DNA of 64,000 nt from Actinomycetota bacterium (GCA_023382335.1 JAMCPM010000006.1:258372-322371); one strand, 5' to 3'. Positions 1 to 10,535 are shown, counted from the first letter of the stretch. The notes: a model not told the origin generated them from the sequence alone. Numbers and translations are program-made.

Positions 1-259
1 GGCCGATCTCAGCGTCCGCCGGAACCCGCTGGCCGTCGCGCACCAGCGGCAGCCATTTGAGGTCGGGATCGATCTGCAGGCAGACCTCTGCAGCGGCTTC
101 CATCCCCGAGATGACACAGGTCTGGCGCGTGATGACGCGCGCGGCTCCCTGATGGTCGGCGCCGAATATCGCGCGGGAAGTGATATCGCCGGTGGCATCG
201 AGGTCTTCTTCCAGCGACAGGGTCACGATGTGCCTCAGGACGGGATCGGCTGGAATCAT
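1..259 (-). CDS. nadC: Nicotinate-nucleotide pyrophosphorylase (quinolinate phosphoribosyltransferase), N-terminal part
   Basis: Converts quinolinate and PRPP to nicotinate mononucleotide, the third step of de novo NAD synthesis. The gene runs off the left edge, so only about 86 residues are visible. They read as a NadC N-terminus, with LEEDLDATGDITS, the family's conserved acidic/GDITS segment, near residues 15-27. The ATG at 257-259 overlaps the nadB stop in an ATGA junction, which fixes the start and implies translational coupling. Order nadA-nadB-nadC completes the aspartate pathway. It was read directly from the minus strand because the truncated frame is open to the edge. Confidence 0.93.
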   Translation of the reverse strand, partial: MIPADPVLRHIVTLSLEEDLDATGDITSRAIFGADHQGAARVITRQTCVISGMEAAAEVCLQIDPDLKWLPLVRDGQRVPADAEIG

Positions 260-1875
260 TTCACCGCCCGCTCCTCGCTCTTCAAACGGAAGTTGATGTG
301 GTGCTTCCAGTGCTCGTCGTCGGCCTCGGGGAAGTCCTCGCGCAGATGGGCGCCGCGGCTCTCCTGCCTGAGAAGCGCCGCCTTGACTATGTGGATGGCC
401 ACCGTGAGCAGATTGTAAAGTTCGTATTCATCCGCGTCGGCGCCGGGCGACTTGAGTGAATTGTGCAGGTCGCGGAGATCGTCGAGCGCCTGAACCAGCC
501 CCTCCTCATTGCGCACGGTGCCGACGTTCGCCGTCATCGTCTTCTGCAGCCGCTTGAGCCCCTCGGCTACATCCTCGGCGCGGTTGCCTTCGCGGGCGGG
601 ACCGGGCAGATCGATGTGAAGCCGGCGGACTTCTTCCTCCATGGAAGAGATGTACTTGTCCAGGTCGCGGACGATGCGGTCGCTGAAGACCAGGCCTTCC
701 AGCAACGAATTGCTGGCCAGCCGGTTGGCGCCGTGGACGCCGGTGCAGGCGACCTCGCCGCTGGCGTAAAGCCCGGGCAGGGTGGTCCGGCCCCAGATGT
801 CAGTGACGACGCCGCCCATCATGTAGTGGCAGATGGGGGCCACCGGGATGCGGTCGTGGCAGAGATCGTAGCCCTTCTCCTGCAGGCGTTCGTAGACAGT
901 GGGGAATCTTTCCTTGAGCATGGCGCAGTCGAGATGGGTCGCGTCGAGATAGATGAACTCCTGGCCGGACTCCTGCATCTGGCGCACCATTTCCTTGACC
1001 ACGACATCGCGAGGACCGAGCTCGGCCTGCGGATGCACGCCCACCATGAAGCGCTCCCCCATGTGGTTGAGCAGATAGGCGCCCTCGCCGCGCAGCGCTT
1101 CGGTGATCAGGAAGATCGGCGACTCACCGGAATAAAGCCCGGTGGGATGGAACTGGACGAACTCCATGTCGCCTATAGTGGCGCCGGCGCGGTAGGCCAT
1201 GGCCATGCCGTCGCCGGTGGCGACCCTGGGATTGGTGGTCAGGGAATATACCTGGCCGGAGCCGCCCGTCGCCAGGATCGTCGCGGTGGCGAAATTGAGC
1301 GTGAAGGCGCCGGTCTTGAGATTGAGCGAGACCGCCCCGATGCAATGGCCGCCATTGGTGAGCAGGTCGACGATGAACTCGTGCTCGAGCACCTGCACGC
1401 GGCTGCCCGACTCCATCGCCTGCGCCAGTGAGCTCGCCACGACAGAGCCGGTGGCGTCGCCGCCGGCGTGGGCGATGCGGGGCATGGAGTGCGCTCCCTC
1501 GGCCCCCAGCACGAGGTCGCCACCGGCACGGTCGAACTTGGGACAGATCTCCGTGAGCTCGCGCACGCGCGCCGGGCCCTCGTTGACCAGGATGCGGACT
1601 GCTTCCTCCTTGCAGAGGCCGGCGCCGGCGCGAATGGTGTCCTCGAAATGCAGCTGGGGCGAGTCCTGGTCGCTCAAGGCCGCGGCAATGCCGCCCTGGG
1701 CCAGAAAGGTCGTGGTGTCGCGCAGAACGCTTTTGCTGATCAGCGCCACCTTCCACTTGCGGGCGGCGCCGACGGCCGCTGTCAGCCCGGCAATGCCGCT
1801 GCCGATGACGATGACGTCATAGAATCGCTTGGCGGGCTCGGAATCGGTGGCGGCCAGAAGGTACGGCCGCGTCAT
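256..1875 (-). CDS. nadB: L-aspartate oxidase
   Basis: FAD flavoprotein of 539 residues that oxidises L-aspartate to iminoaspartate for quinolinate synthesis. The dinucleotide-binding GSGIAG lies at residues 25-30. Further family marks are EFVQFHPTGLY in mid-protein and the HGANRLASNSLLEG active-site segment near residues 375-390. Length is normal. The ATG at 1875 has no Shine-Dalgarno sequence. It overlaps, as ATGA, the stop of a ten-codon reading frame that itself sits directly behind a TATAAT box (see 1872-1904), so initiation is probably by coupling. In anaerobes NadB can use fumarate as electron acceptor (family knowledge). Confidence 0.96.
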   Translation of the reverse strand: MTRPYLLAATDSEPAKRFYDVIVIGSGIAGLTAAVGAARKWKVALISKSVLRDTTTFLAQGGIAAALSDQDSPQLHFEDTIRAGAGLCKEEAVRILVNEGPARVRELTEICPKFDRAGGDLVLGAEGAHSMPRIAHAGGDATGSVVASSLAQAMESGSRVQVLEHEFIVDLLTNGGHCIGAVSLNLKTGAFTLNFATATILATGGSGQVYSLTTNPRVATGDGMAMAYRAGATIGDMEFVQFHPTGLYSGESPIFLITEALRGEGAYLLNHMGERFMVGVHPQAELGPRDVVVKEMVRQMQESGQEFIYLDATHLDCAMLKERFPTVYERLQEKGYDLCHDRIPVAPICHYMMGGVVTDIWGRTTLPGLYASGEVACTGVHGANRLASNSLLEGLVFSDRIVRDLDKYISSMEEEVRRLHIDLPGPAREGNRAEDVAEGLKRLQKTMTANVGTVRNEEGLVQALDDLRDLHNSLKSPGADADEYELYNLLTVAIHIVKAALLRQESRGAHLREDFPEADDEHWKHHINFRLKSEERAVK

Positions 1876-1904
1876 GATGCTGGGGGTTGGCGATGAGCTT
1901 CCAT
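1872..1904 (-). CDS. Putative leaderless 10-residue leader peptide coupled to nadB
   Basis: A frame of ten sense codons (MEAHRQPPAS) whose ATG lies exactly six bases after a perfect TATAAT box, so a transcript would start at or next to the ATG. Its TGA overlaps the nadB ATG as ATGA. Because nadB has no ribosome-binding site, this peptide could deliver ribosomes to nadB. Translation is inferred; no homologue is recognised. Confidence 0.4.
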   Translation of the reverse strand: MEAHRQPPAS

Positions 1905-1910
1905 GAGGAG

Positions 1911-1916
1911 ATTATA
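1911..1916 (-). promoter_or_regulatory. Predicted -10 box (TATAAT) for nadB-nadC
   Basis: Perfect TATAAT on the minus strand, six bases before the ATG at 1904, inside the 93-base nadA-nadB gap. No convincing -35 hexamer lies 16-18 bases upstream. It suggests an internal promoter making nadB-nadC independent of the upstream folate genes. Confidence 0.5.
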
Positions 1917-1968
1917 TCCCCGTTGCCAAACCTAAGTATAGGAATCCGGGGCGTCGGCGCGTTTGCCT

Positions 1969-2865
1969 TTAGGTATAGGAGACCATGGCTTCGACGGCGG
2001 CCAGCGCCTTGAGGCGTATGTCCTCGTCGAGGCGGATCTCGTACCGCTCCTGGCGCAAGGTCTCGATGGCCTTGGACAGCGTGGTCATCTTCATGTTGGG
2101 ACAGATCGCCTTCTTTGTGGGCGAGATGAATTCCTTGTCGGGATTTTCCTTTTTGAGGCGATGATTGAGCCCCATCTCGGTGGCGATGATGAATGTCCTG
2201 GCTTCGGACTGCCTGGCGAAACGGATCATGCCGGAAGTGCTCTCCAGGGCGTCGGCCAGGTCCTGGACCTCGGGAAGGCACTCGGGATGGGCGACGACCA
2301 GCGCCTCGGGATGCTCGGCCTTGGCCTTGAGGATGGTCCCGGCGGTGATGTATTCATGGGTCGGGCAAAAACCGTCCCATTTGATAAGCTCGCGGCCGGT
2401 CTTCTTCTCGACATAAAGGGCAAGGTTGCGGTCGGGCACGAAGATGATCTCGCGGTCAGCGGGAATATTCGAGACCACGGTGGCGGCGTTGGCGCTGGTG
2501 CAGCAGATGTCGGTCTCCGCCTTGACCGCGGCGGAGGTGTTGACGTAGGCGACGACGAGAGCCTCGGGATGCTCGGCCTTCATCTTGCGCAGGTCGTCGG
2601 CGGTGATCATGTCCGCCATCGGACAGCCGGCCTTGAGTTCGGCCAGCAATACTTTTTTCTGCGGCGAGAGGATATGGGCCGTTTCCGCCATGAAATTCAC
2701 CCCGCAAAAGAGGATGATCTCAGCGTCGGTTTTGGCTGCGGTCCGGGAGAGCTCGAGGGAGTCCCCGGTGAAGTCGGCCGCGTCCTGCACCTCGGGCCGC
2801 TGGTAGTTGTGCGCGATGACGAGCGCGTTCTTCTCGCGCGCGAGCTCGCGGAGCTCTTCCTGCAT
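1969..2865 (-). CDS. nadA: Quinolinate synthase
   Basis: Condenses iminoaspartate with dihydroxyacetone phosphate to quinolinate, using a [4Fe-4S] cluster. The protein is 298 residues, the compact NadA form. The three cluster cysteines expected for the family are visible: C81 (AGCPMADM), C167 (DGFCPTHEY) and C255 (KAICPNMK). The N-terminal IAHNYQRPEVQDAADF segment is also typical. The start is ATG at 2865. It follows folK by 11 bases, which places NAD synthesis at the end of the folate operon. The oxygen-sensitive cluster fits an anaerobic or microaerobic host. Confidence 0.97.
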   Translation of the reverse strand: MQEELRELAREKNALVIAHNYQRPEVQDAADFTGDSLELSRTAAKTDAEIILFCGVNFMAETAHILSPQKKVLLAELKAGCPMADMITADDLRKMKAEHPEALVVAYVNTSAAVKAETDICCTSANAATVVSNIPADREIIFVPDRNLALYVEKKTGRELIKWDGFCPTHEYITAGTILKAKAEHPEALVVAHPECLPEVQDLADALESTSGMIRFARQSEARTFIIATEMGLNHRLKKENPDKEFISPTKKAICPNMKMTTLSKAIETLRQERYEIRLDEDIRLKALAAVEAMVSYT

Positions 2866-2876
2866 GGGTCGATAAT

Positions 2877-3398
2877 CTACGATGGCTCATTCCTCCAGTC
2901 CAGTTGCGGCCGGGCGCTGTCTATTTCTACTCCATGATCGTCGCCGCAGCTCCTGAGCGCCTCGCCGACAGTCGTGCCATCGGGAAGCTGCACGCCGGCC
3001 GCGATCTCGGCCAGGGGTTCCAGTACGAAAGCCCTCTCGAGCATGTGCGGATGCGGCAGCAGCAATACGCCTTCCGCTATTTCTAATTGCTCGTATAGAA
3101 GAATGTCAAGGTCGATGGCCCGCGGGCCCATGTGCTCGCGCCCCTCGCGGCCGCCGAGTTCCTCTTCGATGCGGCGGCAGAGGGCCAGCAGATCCTGCGG
3201 CTGCAGCCCGGTCTCCAGGGCGGACGCCATGTTGAGAAACGACGGCTGCTCGATGCCGCCGACGGGTTCGGTGATGTAGACGGAAGAGACCCGCGTCACT
3301 TTTACGCCGGGGTCGGCGTCGAGCTTGGTCAAGGCAGCTGCCAGGCTGGCCCGGCAGTTACCGATATTGCAGCCGAGCGAGAGGAATGCCTCGGCCAT
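2877..3398 (-). CDS. folK: 2-amino-4-hydroxy-6-hydroxymethyldihydropteridine pyrophosphokinase
   Basis: Transfers pyrophosphate from ATP to 6-hydroxymethyl-dihydropterin in folate synthesis. The N-terminus MAEAFLSLGCNIGN and the signature PRAIDLDILLY, whose Asp-x-Asp pair binds Mg-ATP, identify it. The start is taken at the ATG at 3398 (173 residues), preceded by a G-rich ribosome-binding site. The longer open frame upstream overlaps folB and has no family similarity. An alternative ATG lies at 3413. It follows folB by 37 bases. Confidence 0.94.
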   Translation of the reverse strand: MAEAFLSLGCNIGNCRASLAAALTKLDADPGVKVTRVSSVYITEPVGGIEQPSFLNMASALETGLQPQDLLALCRRIEEELGGREGREHMGPRAIDLDILLYEQLEIAEGVLLLPHPHMLERAFVLEPLAEIAAGVQLPDGTTVGEALRSCGDDHGVEIDSARPQLDWRNEPS

Positions 3399-3435
3399 CA
3401 GGCCCCCGCCCATCTGGAAATCAGGTCCGGCGCCA

Positions 3436-3816
3436 TCAGGCCCGGGTCCTCTTGAGCATGACGGCGACCTGTGACACGGGATGTGGGATCGGCGGCGAGG
3501 TCTTGGCGATGCGCACCTTGACCCGGTCGACCGCGGGAAAATTCTCGAGGATGTCATCGGCGACGACCGCGGCCAGTTTCTCTATCAGATTATATGACCG
3601 GGCCGTGGCCACCTCGACGACGCGGTCACAGACGGCCGCGTAATCGACCGTGTCGGCGATGTCGTCGGTCTCAGGAGCCGCGGTCCGCTTCTGCGACAGC
3701 CCGATGTCGAAAAGGAAGGGCTGCCCCTGCTTCTTTTCCTCAGGCAGCAAGCCGTGATAGGCAAAGACCTCGAGGCCCTTAATGGTGATCCTGAGTGGAT
3801 GTTCCCTGTTAGCCAT
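3436..3816 (-). CDS. folB: Dihydroneopterin aldolase
   Basis: Cleaves dihydroneopterin to 6-hydroxymethyl-dihydropterin and glycolaldehyde. The protein is 126 residues, normal for FolB. It carries GLEVFAYHGLLPEEKKQGQPF-type and DTVDYAAV segments and the YNLIEKLA helix with the catalytic lysine region. The ATG at 3816 lies inside the end of folP (8-base overlap), indicating translational coupling in the order folE-folP-folB-folK. Confidence 0.95.
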   Translation of the reverse strand: MANREHPLRITIKGLEVFAYHGLLPEEKKQGQPFLFDIGLSQKRTAAPETDDIADTVDYAAVCDRVVEVATARSYNLIEKLAAVVADDILENFPAVDRVKVRIAKTSPPIPHPVSQVAVMLKRTRA

Positions 3817-4669
3817 GTGTCTCCCCGCTTATTGCCGCCGCCACCCTGAGCGCCTGCACGTTCTCGGCGACATCGTGCACCCGGAAGATGCCGGCGCCGT
3901 TGATGAAGGCCGTGACGTTAACGGCCAGTGTTCCCGGAAGCCGGCCCTGTGTATCCTCTTCGCCGGTCAGCATCCCGATGAACCGTTTGCGTGAAGCCCC
4001 GATCATCAGCGGCAGGCCCAGCTGACAAAGCTCGTCCAGGCGCCGGACTATCTCGAGATTGTGATCGAGGGTCTTGCCGAAGCCGATGCCAGGATCGAGG
4101 ATGAGGTTCTGACGCTCGATCCCCTGCGCCGTCGCGTATGCGATCCTCTCCTGGAAAAAAAGTTTGATTTCATTGACCACATCTACGTAATGTGGTTCAT
4201 TCTGCATCGTCCGCGGCTCGCCCAGCATGTGCATCAGGCAGACCGGGCAGGCGGCTTCGGCTGCCACCGCACCCATCTCTGCGTCGCCCCGCAGGGCGGT
4301 GACGTCGTTGATGATTCTGGCGCCGGCGGCCAGCGCCGCGTGCGCTACCCCGGCCTTGCTGGTGTCTACCGATACCGGCACGTCGACCTCGGGAACGATG
4401 GCTTCGATCACGGGCATGACGCGCGCAAGCTCGTCCTCGAGAGCCACCGGCTCGGAGCCGGGCCTGGTCGACTCGCCGCCGACGTCGATGATGGCGGCTC
4501 CTTCCGCGGCCATCTGCCGGGCGCGCTCGACGGCGGCGTAAAACTGCCCGTAACGCCCCTGATCGTGGAAAGAGTCCGGCGTGACGTTGAGGATGCCCAT
4601 GACCGACCAGGCGCCCCGGCCCAGGAACGATGGCGAGCGATTTTGCGTGTCGGGCCGGGATTCCTTCAA
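3809..4669 (-). CDS. folP: Dihydropteroate synthase
   Basis: Joins p-aminobenzoate to dihydropterin pyrophosphate; the sulfonamide target. The 286-residue protein has MGILNVTPDSF near residues 24-34, IDVGGESTRPGS, and the C-terminal MIGASRKRF segment that binds the pterin pyrophosphate. The start is TTG at 4669 with GGAG about 8 bases upstream. It lies 19 bases after folE and overlaps folB by 8 bases. Confidence 0.96.
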   Translation of the reverse strand: MKESRPDTQNRSPSFLGRGAWSVMGILNVTPDSFHDQGRYGQFYAAVERARQMAAEGAAIIDVGGESTRPGSEPVALEDELARVMPVIEAIVPEVDVPVSVDTSKAGVAHAALAAGARIINDVTALRGDAEMGAVAAEAACPVCLMHMLGEPRTMQNEPHYVDVVNEIKLFFQERIAYATAQGIERQNLILDPGIGFGKTLDHNLEIVRRLDELCQLGLPLMIGASRKRFIGMLTGEEDTQGRLPGTLAVNVTAFINGAGIFRVHDVAENVQALRVAAAISGETHG

Positions 4670-4688
4670 CTGGCTACTCCGGTTTCGG

Positions 4689-5255
4689 CTACTGGTTGCG
4701 GCCGTTGATCATCGCCAGCACCTCGGCGCGCGTCGCCGCGTTGGTGCGGAAGATGCCGCGGACCGCCGAGGTGACGGTCTGGGCGGTGGAGCGGATGCCG
4801 CGCATGGACATGCAGAGGTGCTCGGCCTGCACCAGCACCAGCACGCCGAGAGGATCCAGCGCCTCGACCATGGCGTCGGCGACGGTCGAGGTCATCCTTT
4901 CCTGCAGCTGCGGGCGCCTCGCCACCACCTGGACTACCGTCGCCAGCTTGGACAGGCCGGTGATCAGCCCGCCCTCGCTGGGAATATACGCTACGTGGGC
5001 TTTGCCGAAGAACGGTAGCAGGTGATGCTCGCACATGGAGAAGAAGGAGATGTCCTTCAGCAGCACCATTTCCTGGTGGCGATCTGCGGGCATGGTGGTG
5101 ATGACCGAGACGGGATCGACTTCGAGGCCGGAGAAGACATCCTCATACATCGAGGCGACGCGCGCCGGCGTATCGAGCAGCCCCTCGCGCTGGGCGTCTT
5201 CGCCCACTCCCTCGAGGATAAGCCTGACTCCCTGGTTGATCTTCTCCAGATCCAT
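4689..5255 (-). CDS. folE: GTP cyclohydrolase I
   Basis: Catalyses the first committed step of folate synthesis, GTP to dihydroneopterin triphosphate. The 188-residue protein keeps the zinc ligands of type IA enzymes: C75 and H78 in MCEHHLLPF, and C148 in [13 protein letters not shown] start at 5255. It lies 43 bases behind ftsH, in the same order as in mycobacterial-type folate clusters. Confidence 0.97.
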   Translation of the reverse strand: MDLEKINQGVRLILEGVGEDAQREGLLDTPARVASMYEDVFSGLEVDPVSVITTMPADRHQEMVLLKDISFFSMCEHHLLPFFGKAHVAYIPSEGGLITGLSKLATVVQVVARRPQLQERMTSTVADAMVEALDPLGVLVLVQAEHLCMSMRGIRSTAQTVTSAVRGIFRTNAATRAEVLAMINGRNQ

Positions 5256-5298
5256 GCGCCGTTCAGGCGTCGATGTCAGGAATGGATTCCATTCCGGG

Positions 5299-7293
<1,995 letters not shown>

Positions 7294-7384
7294 AAAAATC
7301 GTTCCTTTCTAAAACAGGATTTGATTCATTATCGCATATTTAGACACTTACACCTATGCCGCCACGGCAAGGTTTCAGGCCCCT

Positions 7385-7921
7385 TTATTCAAAACCTTCC
7401 TCGGGCAGGACAGCGATAAACCTTAGATTCCGGTATTTCTCCTGATAATCGAGTCCGTAGCCGACAACAAACTCGTCAGCAACCTCGAACCCCGTGTATT
7501 TGCAGGTGAAATCCACTTTTCGGCGCGAGGGCTTCGTGAGCAGGGAACAGACCTCGACGCTGGCGGGATTACGGGCGTTGAGATTTTTGCGCAGATAGCT
7601 GAGCGTCAGGCCGGAGTCGATGATGTCCTCGACAATGACCACGTGGCGGCCCTCGATGTTTGCGTCCAGATCCTTGAGGATACGCACGACTCCGGAAGAG
7701 TCGGTGCTTGACCCGTAACTGGAAACAGCCATGAAATCCAGCTCGCAGGGAACGGTTATCTGGCGGGCGAGATCGGCCATGAAAAAGACAGCGCCCTTGA
7801 GAACGCAGACGAGTAACGGGTCTTTGCCCACGTAGTCTTCGGAGATCCTGGCCGCAAGCTCGGTGACGCGGGAACGGATCTCTTTCTCACCAATAAGAAT
7901 CTCATCAAACTCGGTTATCAC
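7385..7921 (-). CDS. hpt: Hypoxanthine(-guanine) phosphoribosyltransferase
   Basis: Salvages hypoxanthine/guanine with PRPP. The PRPP-binding motif VVIVEDIIDSGLT lies at residues 94-106 and LKGAVFFMADL near 41-51; 178 residues is typical. The GTG start at 7921 overlaps the tilS stop (GTGA), so it is translationally coupled to tilS. The tilS-hpt-ftsH arrangement is widely conserved in Gram-positive bacteria. Confidence 0.96.
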   Translation of the reverse strand: MITEFDEILIGEKEIRSRVTELAARISEDYVGKDPLLVCVLKGAVFFMADLARQITVPCELDFMAVSSYGSSTDSSGVVRILKDLDANIEGRHVVIVEDIIDSGLTLSYLRKNLNARNPASVEVCSLLTKPSRRKVDFTCKYTGFEVADEFVVGYGLDYQEKYRNLRFIAVLPEEGFE

Positions 7922-9387
7922 TCGTTCCTCCTGGAGACTCTGAGCCCGACCAGGCGCTCGCTGGCAGCGGTTACCTTGAATGCTTCGGCGATTCTGAGAC
8001 CGGCGACCCAGACGATGGCGCCGCCGCTGATCACGATGGGGACCCCCGTGCGCTCACGGCGAGGCACTTTTTCATCGGTGAAGAGGTCCTGGATACTCTT
8101 ATTGCCCTGAAAGCCCAGAGGGGCAAACCTGTCACCCGGCTGCCAGGATCTGACGTGCAGAGGCGGATCGAGCCTGCCGCCGTCTACGACAACCCGCAGG
8201 GGATCGTCGGAACCGAGGCTCCAGGACGGCGACTCGATGGCTTCCACCAGGAAATCACCGAAGACGGCTTGCCCGGGAACAGTAAGCGTTGCCGGCTGCG
8301 GCGCCGCATTTTCCCCTGCCGGCTTCGCAACCAGCAGTAGTTTATCGTATTGACGCTCCACCTGCAGACCGTCGGCGAGCGACAGGCTGCTGCTGCCGCT
8401 TGAGACCGAGCAGAGTTCCACGATTGAGTCCAGCAGGCGGCGCGAGATCCGTACCTGGCGGCCCGCTCCCTCAAGCCAGCGGCGGATCACGAGCCTGGCG
8501 GTCGCGCGCGGCATCAGCGAGACCTCGGACGCCAGCAGGCGATCCTGGCCGTCAAAAGTCTCGCAGGCGTTGCGCCAGGCGTTTTCGGTGAGGGACGCCA
8601 GCACCTCGTCCTCATCCTCGAGCAGCGCCAGGGTATCGGCGATGCGCTCGCGGTAATCGGCGCTGATCTCGGCGAGGCGGGGCAGCACCTGCTGCCGGAT
8701 GCGGTTGCGGGTGTAATCCAGCGACTGGTTGGAGGCGTCTTCCCGCCAGTCGAATCCGCGAGCGCGGCAATGGCCGCGCACTTCCTCGGCGGTAAGAAAA
8801 AGTAGCGGCCGGATCACCCTTCCCCGGCGCGGCGGCATCACCACCAGCGAACGCCTGCCTGAATAAGTCACCAGGCGGTAGAGGAAGGTCTCGATACGGT
8901 CATCTTTATTGTGGGCGACCGCGATGCGGCTGTAACCCTGCCAGCGGCAGAGGTTCTGCGCCGCCAGGTAGCGAAAGTCCCGCGCCCATGCCTGAAAATT
9001 CGAGCGTTTCTCCTGGGGCGCGCGGATGGCGTGTACGGGGATGCCCAGCTGGTCGCCGAGCGAACGGACGAAGGCTTCGTCGAGGTTGCTCTCCTCGCCG
9101 CGCAGGCCGTAGTTGACGTGACAGATCCCCAGTGAGAATCCGCGGGGCGCTCCCGGTTCGCCGGCGCCGCCAAGAGCATGCAGCATTCTCAGCATCGCCG
9201 TCGAGTCGGCGCCGCCGGATACCAGGCATAGCACCCGGTCGTTATCGCCGAACAGTCCCTTGTCGCGGATGAACGCGTTCAGGCGTTTGAGCATGGCGTC
9301 ATCGCTGGACTGAGTGTTGGAGGAAGATGAAGATGAGATTGAAGGCTTTTGCACTGTCCCTGGATTCGCCCCCGTGGGAATGGACAC
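7918..9387 (-). CDS. tilS: tRNA(Ile)-lysidine synthase
   Basis: Converts cytidine 34 of tRNA-Ile(CAU) to lysidine using ATP and lysine. The PP-loop motif SGGADS lies at residues 57-62, the N-terminal ATPase domain extends to about residue 235, and TilS C-terminal substrate-binding domains follow. The start is taken as GTG at 9387 because a perfect TATAAT ends six bases before it, which gives a leaderless mRNA. Residues 12-31 are then a Ser-rich leader. An in-frame ATG at 9294 is the alternative start, giving a more typical N-terminus. It heads the ten-gene minus-strand cluster. Confidence 0.94.
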   Translation of the reverse strand: MSIPTGANPGTVQKPSISSSSSSNTQSSDDAMLKRLNAFIRDKGLFGDNDRVLCLVSGGADSTAMLRMLHALGGAGEPGAPRGFSLGICHVNYGLRGEESNLDEAFVRSLGDQLGIPVHAIRAPQEKRSNFQAWARDFRYLAAQNLCRWQGYSRIAVAHNKDDRIETFLYRLVTYSGRRSLVVMPPRRGRVIRPLLFLTAEEVRGHCRARGFDWREDASNQSLDYTRNRIRQQVLPRLAEISADYRERIADTLALLEDEDEVLASLTENAWRNACETFDGQDRLLASEVSLMPRATARLVIRRWLEGAGRQVRISRRLLDSIVELCSVSSGSSSLSLADGLQVERQYDKLLLVAKPAGENAAPQPATLTVPGQAVFGDFLVEAIESPSWSLGSDDPLRVVVDGGRLDPPLHVRSWQPGDRFAPLGFQGNKSIQDLFTDEKVPRRERTGVPIVISGGAIVWVAGLRIAEAFKVTAASERLVGLRVSRRNE

Positions 9388-9393
9388 CCGGTA

Positions 9394-9399
9394 ATTATA
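9394..9399 (-). promoter_or_regulatory. Predicted -10 box of the tilS-fol-nad operon
   Basis: Perfect TATAAT on the minus strand with six bases (TACCGG) between it and the tilS GTG. The expected +1 coincides with the start codon, and no Shine-Dalgarno sequence is present. No good -35 match is visible 16-18 bases upstream. The same spacing recurs on the other strand for the divergent crp gene. Confidence 0.6.
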
Positions 9400-9480
9400 A
9401 CAGAAGGCGAAGGCGGTGCATTTCGGCGCTGCGACGGCGCGCGGTCTGGCCGCAAGGCGGTGGATTAACCGGAAAAAGGG

Positions 9481-9486
9481 TAGAAT
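9481..9486 (+). promoter_or_regulatory. Predicted -10 box of the Crp/Fnr regulator gene
   Basis: TAGAAT (5/6 match) followed by six bases (GACCGC) and then the GTG start at 9493, again implying a leaderless transcript. An AAAGGG at 9475-9480 is misplaced for this GTG. It fits instead an out-of-frame ATG at 9485 that would give only 12 codons. Leaderless initiation at GTG is preferred. Confidence 0.5.
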
Positions 9487-9492
9487 GACCGC

Positions 9493-10191
9493 GTGGAAAA
9501 TGAAACCCGCAAAAGCTATTTAAAAAAGACGCCGATCTTTTCCGGGCTCAGTGACGAGGAGCTGGACGACGTCGTGCCGTACGTGGTCCGGCGGCAGTTG
9601 AAGCGAAACACGGTCGTCTTTCATGAGAACGATCCGGCAACGGCGTTCTATCTGGTGAAGACGGGGCGGGTGAAGATATACAAGGTCGGGCCGGACAATC
9701 GCGAGCAGGTACTGTCGATCCTGGGCGAAGGGCAGATCTTTGGTGATGTCCCCGCCTTCGACGGCGGGCCCTATCCGGCCACGGCCGAGACCATGACCGA
9801 TTCCGAGATCTATCTGATCCGCAGCCAGGATTTTCAGGAGCTGGTGCGCCGCTATCCCGAGATAGCGGTCAAGATCATCCGTGTGCTGGGACAGCGCCTG
9901 CGGCAATCGATGGAACTGGTGCGCGACCTGTCTTTCAAACAGGTGCCTCACCGCCTGGCGGGGCTGCTGGTCAAACTGGCCGGCGAGTATGGCCGGGAGG
10001 CTGGCGGTGACAGTGATGGGGTCCTCATCGATCTGCCGCTATCGCGGCAGGAGATGGCCGATATCGTCGGCACCTCGCGCGAAACCGTCACCAGGGAGCT
10101 GAAGAAGATGGAACGCGAGGGCCTGCTGAAAGTCGACCGGCGCATGATCACCATCATCGACTCCCAACGGCTGAAGGCCTGGGCGCGGTAG
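9493..10191 (+). CDS. Crp/Fnr-family transcriptional regulator
   Basis: 232-residue regulator with a cyclic-nucleotide-binding-type beta-roll (about 14-130), a dimerisation helix (about 130-155) and a winged HTH. The recognition segment is MADIVGTSRETVTRELKK (188-205). The protein contains no cysteine at all, so it cannot hold an FNR-type Fe-S cluster; the effector could be a nucleotide, haem/NO or another ligand. It is divergent from tilS and upstream of a zinc-ribbon peptide and a COX1-like membrane protein, which are plausible targets. The GTG start is supported by a -10 box at leaderless spacing. Confidence 0.9.
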   Translation: MENETRKSYLKKTPIFSGLSDEELDDVVPYVVRRQLKRNTVVFHENDPATAFYLVKTGRVKIYKVGPDNREQVLSILGEGQIFGDVPAFDGGPYPATAETMTDSEIYLIRSQDFQELVRRYPEIAVKIIRVLGQRLRQSMELVRDLSFKQVPHRLAGLLVKLAGEYGREAGGDSDGVLIDLPLSRQEMADIVGTSRETVTRELKKMEREGLLKVDRRMITIIDSQRLKAWAR

Positions 10192-10211
10192 CGGACGAGC
10201 CGCTTGTCCTG

Positions 10212-10225
10212 TCACGGGCCCGTGA
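10212..10225. promoter_or_regulatory. Perfect 14-bp palindrome downstream of the Crp/Fnr gene
   Basis: TCACGGG-CCCGTGA, 20 bases after the regulator stop codon and 167 bases before the zinc-ribbon ATG. Its half-site resembles generic Crp-family operators. It has no U-tract, so a terminator is unlikely. Function is inferred only. Confidence 0.3.
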
Positions 10226-10297
10226 AGAAGCAGACCCGTGATGAAGCTCACATCCGCGTTTGACCTACCGCATGTTTGTTCCATTGTCTGACGGTTA

Positions 10298-10312
10298 TCC
10301 TAATGGGTAGGA
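10298..10312. promoter_or_regulatory. Short inverted repeat upstream of the zinc-ribbon gene
   Basis: TCCTA-N5-TAGGA with perfect arms, 80 bases before the ATG at 10392, in an otherwise unassigned 200-base gap. It is a candidate operator; no -35/-10 pair could be assigned with confidence nearby. Confidence 0.25.
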
Positions 10313-10391
10313 ATGAACCGGCGGCGATCTGTTGTGGAAGATAGCGGTGACAGGCGCCGGAGAATATTACCTCTCTACCGAAGGAGCAACC

Positions 10392-10535
10392 ATGTCCGAC
10401 CAGAATGAAACCCCCAAATGCCAGGAATGCGGCGCGACCAGCGACCAGAAGGTTCTGCTTGCCTGCGTCTCTAACAACGAAGGAAGCTGGGTCTGCGTAC
10501 ACTGCCTGCCGATGCTGATCCACGGCGCCCACTAG
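10392..10535 (+). CDS. Small zinc-ribbon protein of unknown function
   Basis: 47-residue protein with two Cys-x2-Cys knuckles (C10/C13 and C35/C38), a further C25 and a His-rich end (H44, H47). This suggests a single structural zinc site. The start at the ATG 10392 is fixed by an AAGGAG at 10381-10386; a longer frame from 10332 lacks a ribosome-binding site. It lies 80 bases before the COX1-like gene on the same strand, so the two are probably co-transcribed. The family is not recognised. Confidence 0.7.
   Translation: MSDQNETPKCQECGATSDQKVLLACVSNNEGSWVCVHCLPMLIHGAH

Noticed and set aside
463-1431. 322-residue plus-strand ORF
   Set aside because: Lies wholly opposite nadB, which has clear motifs; no ribosome-binding site or family similarity.
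9485-9523. 12-codon ORF with AAAGGG upstream overlapping the crp start
   Set aside because: The -10 box spacing suits leaderless initiation at the crp GTG; the mini-ORF would begin inside the promoter region.
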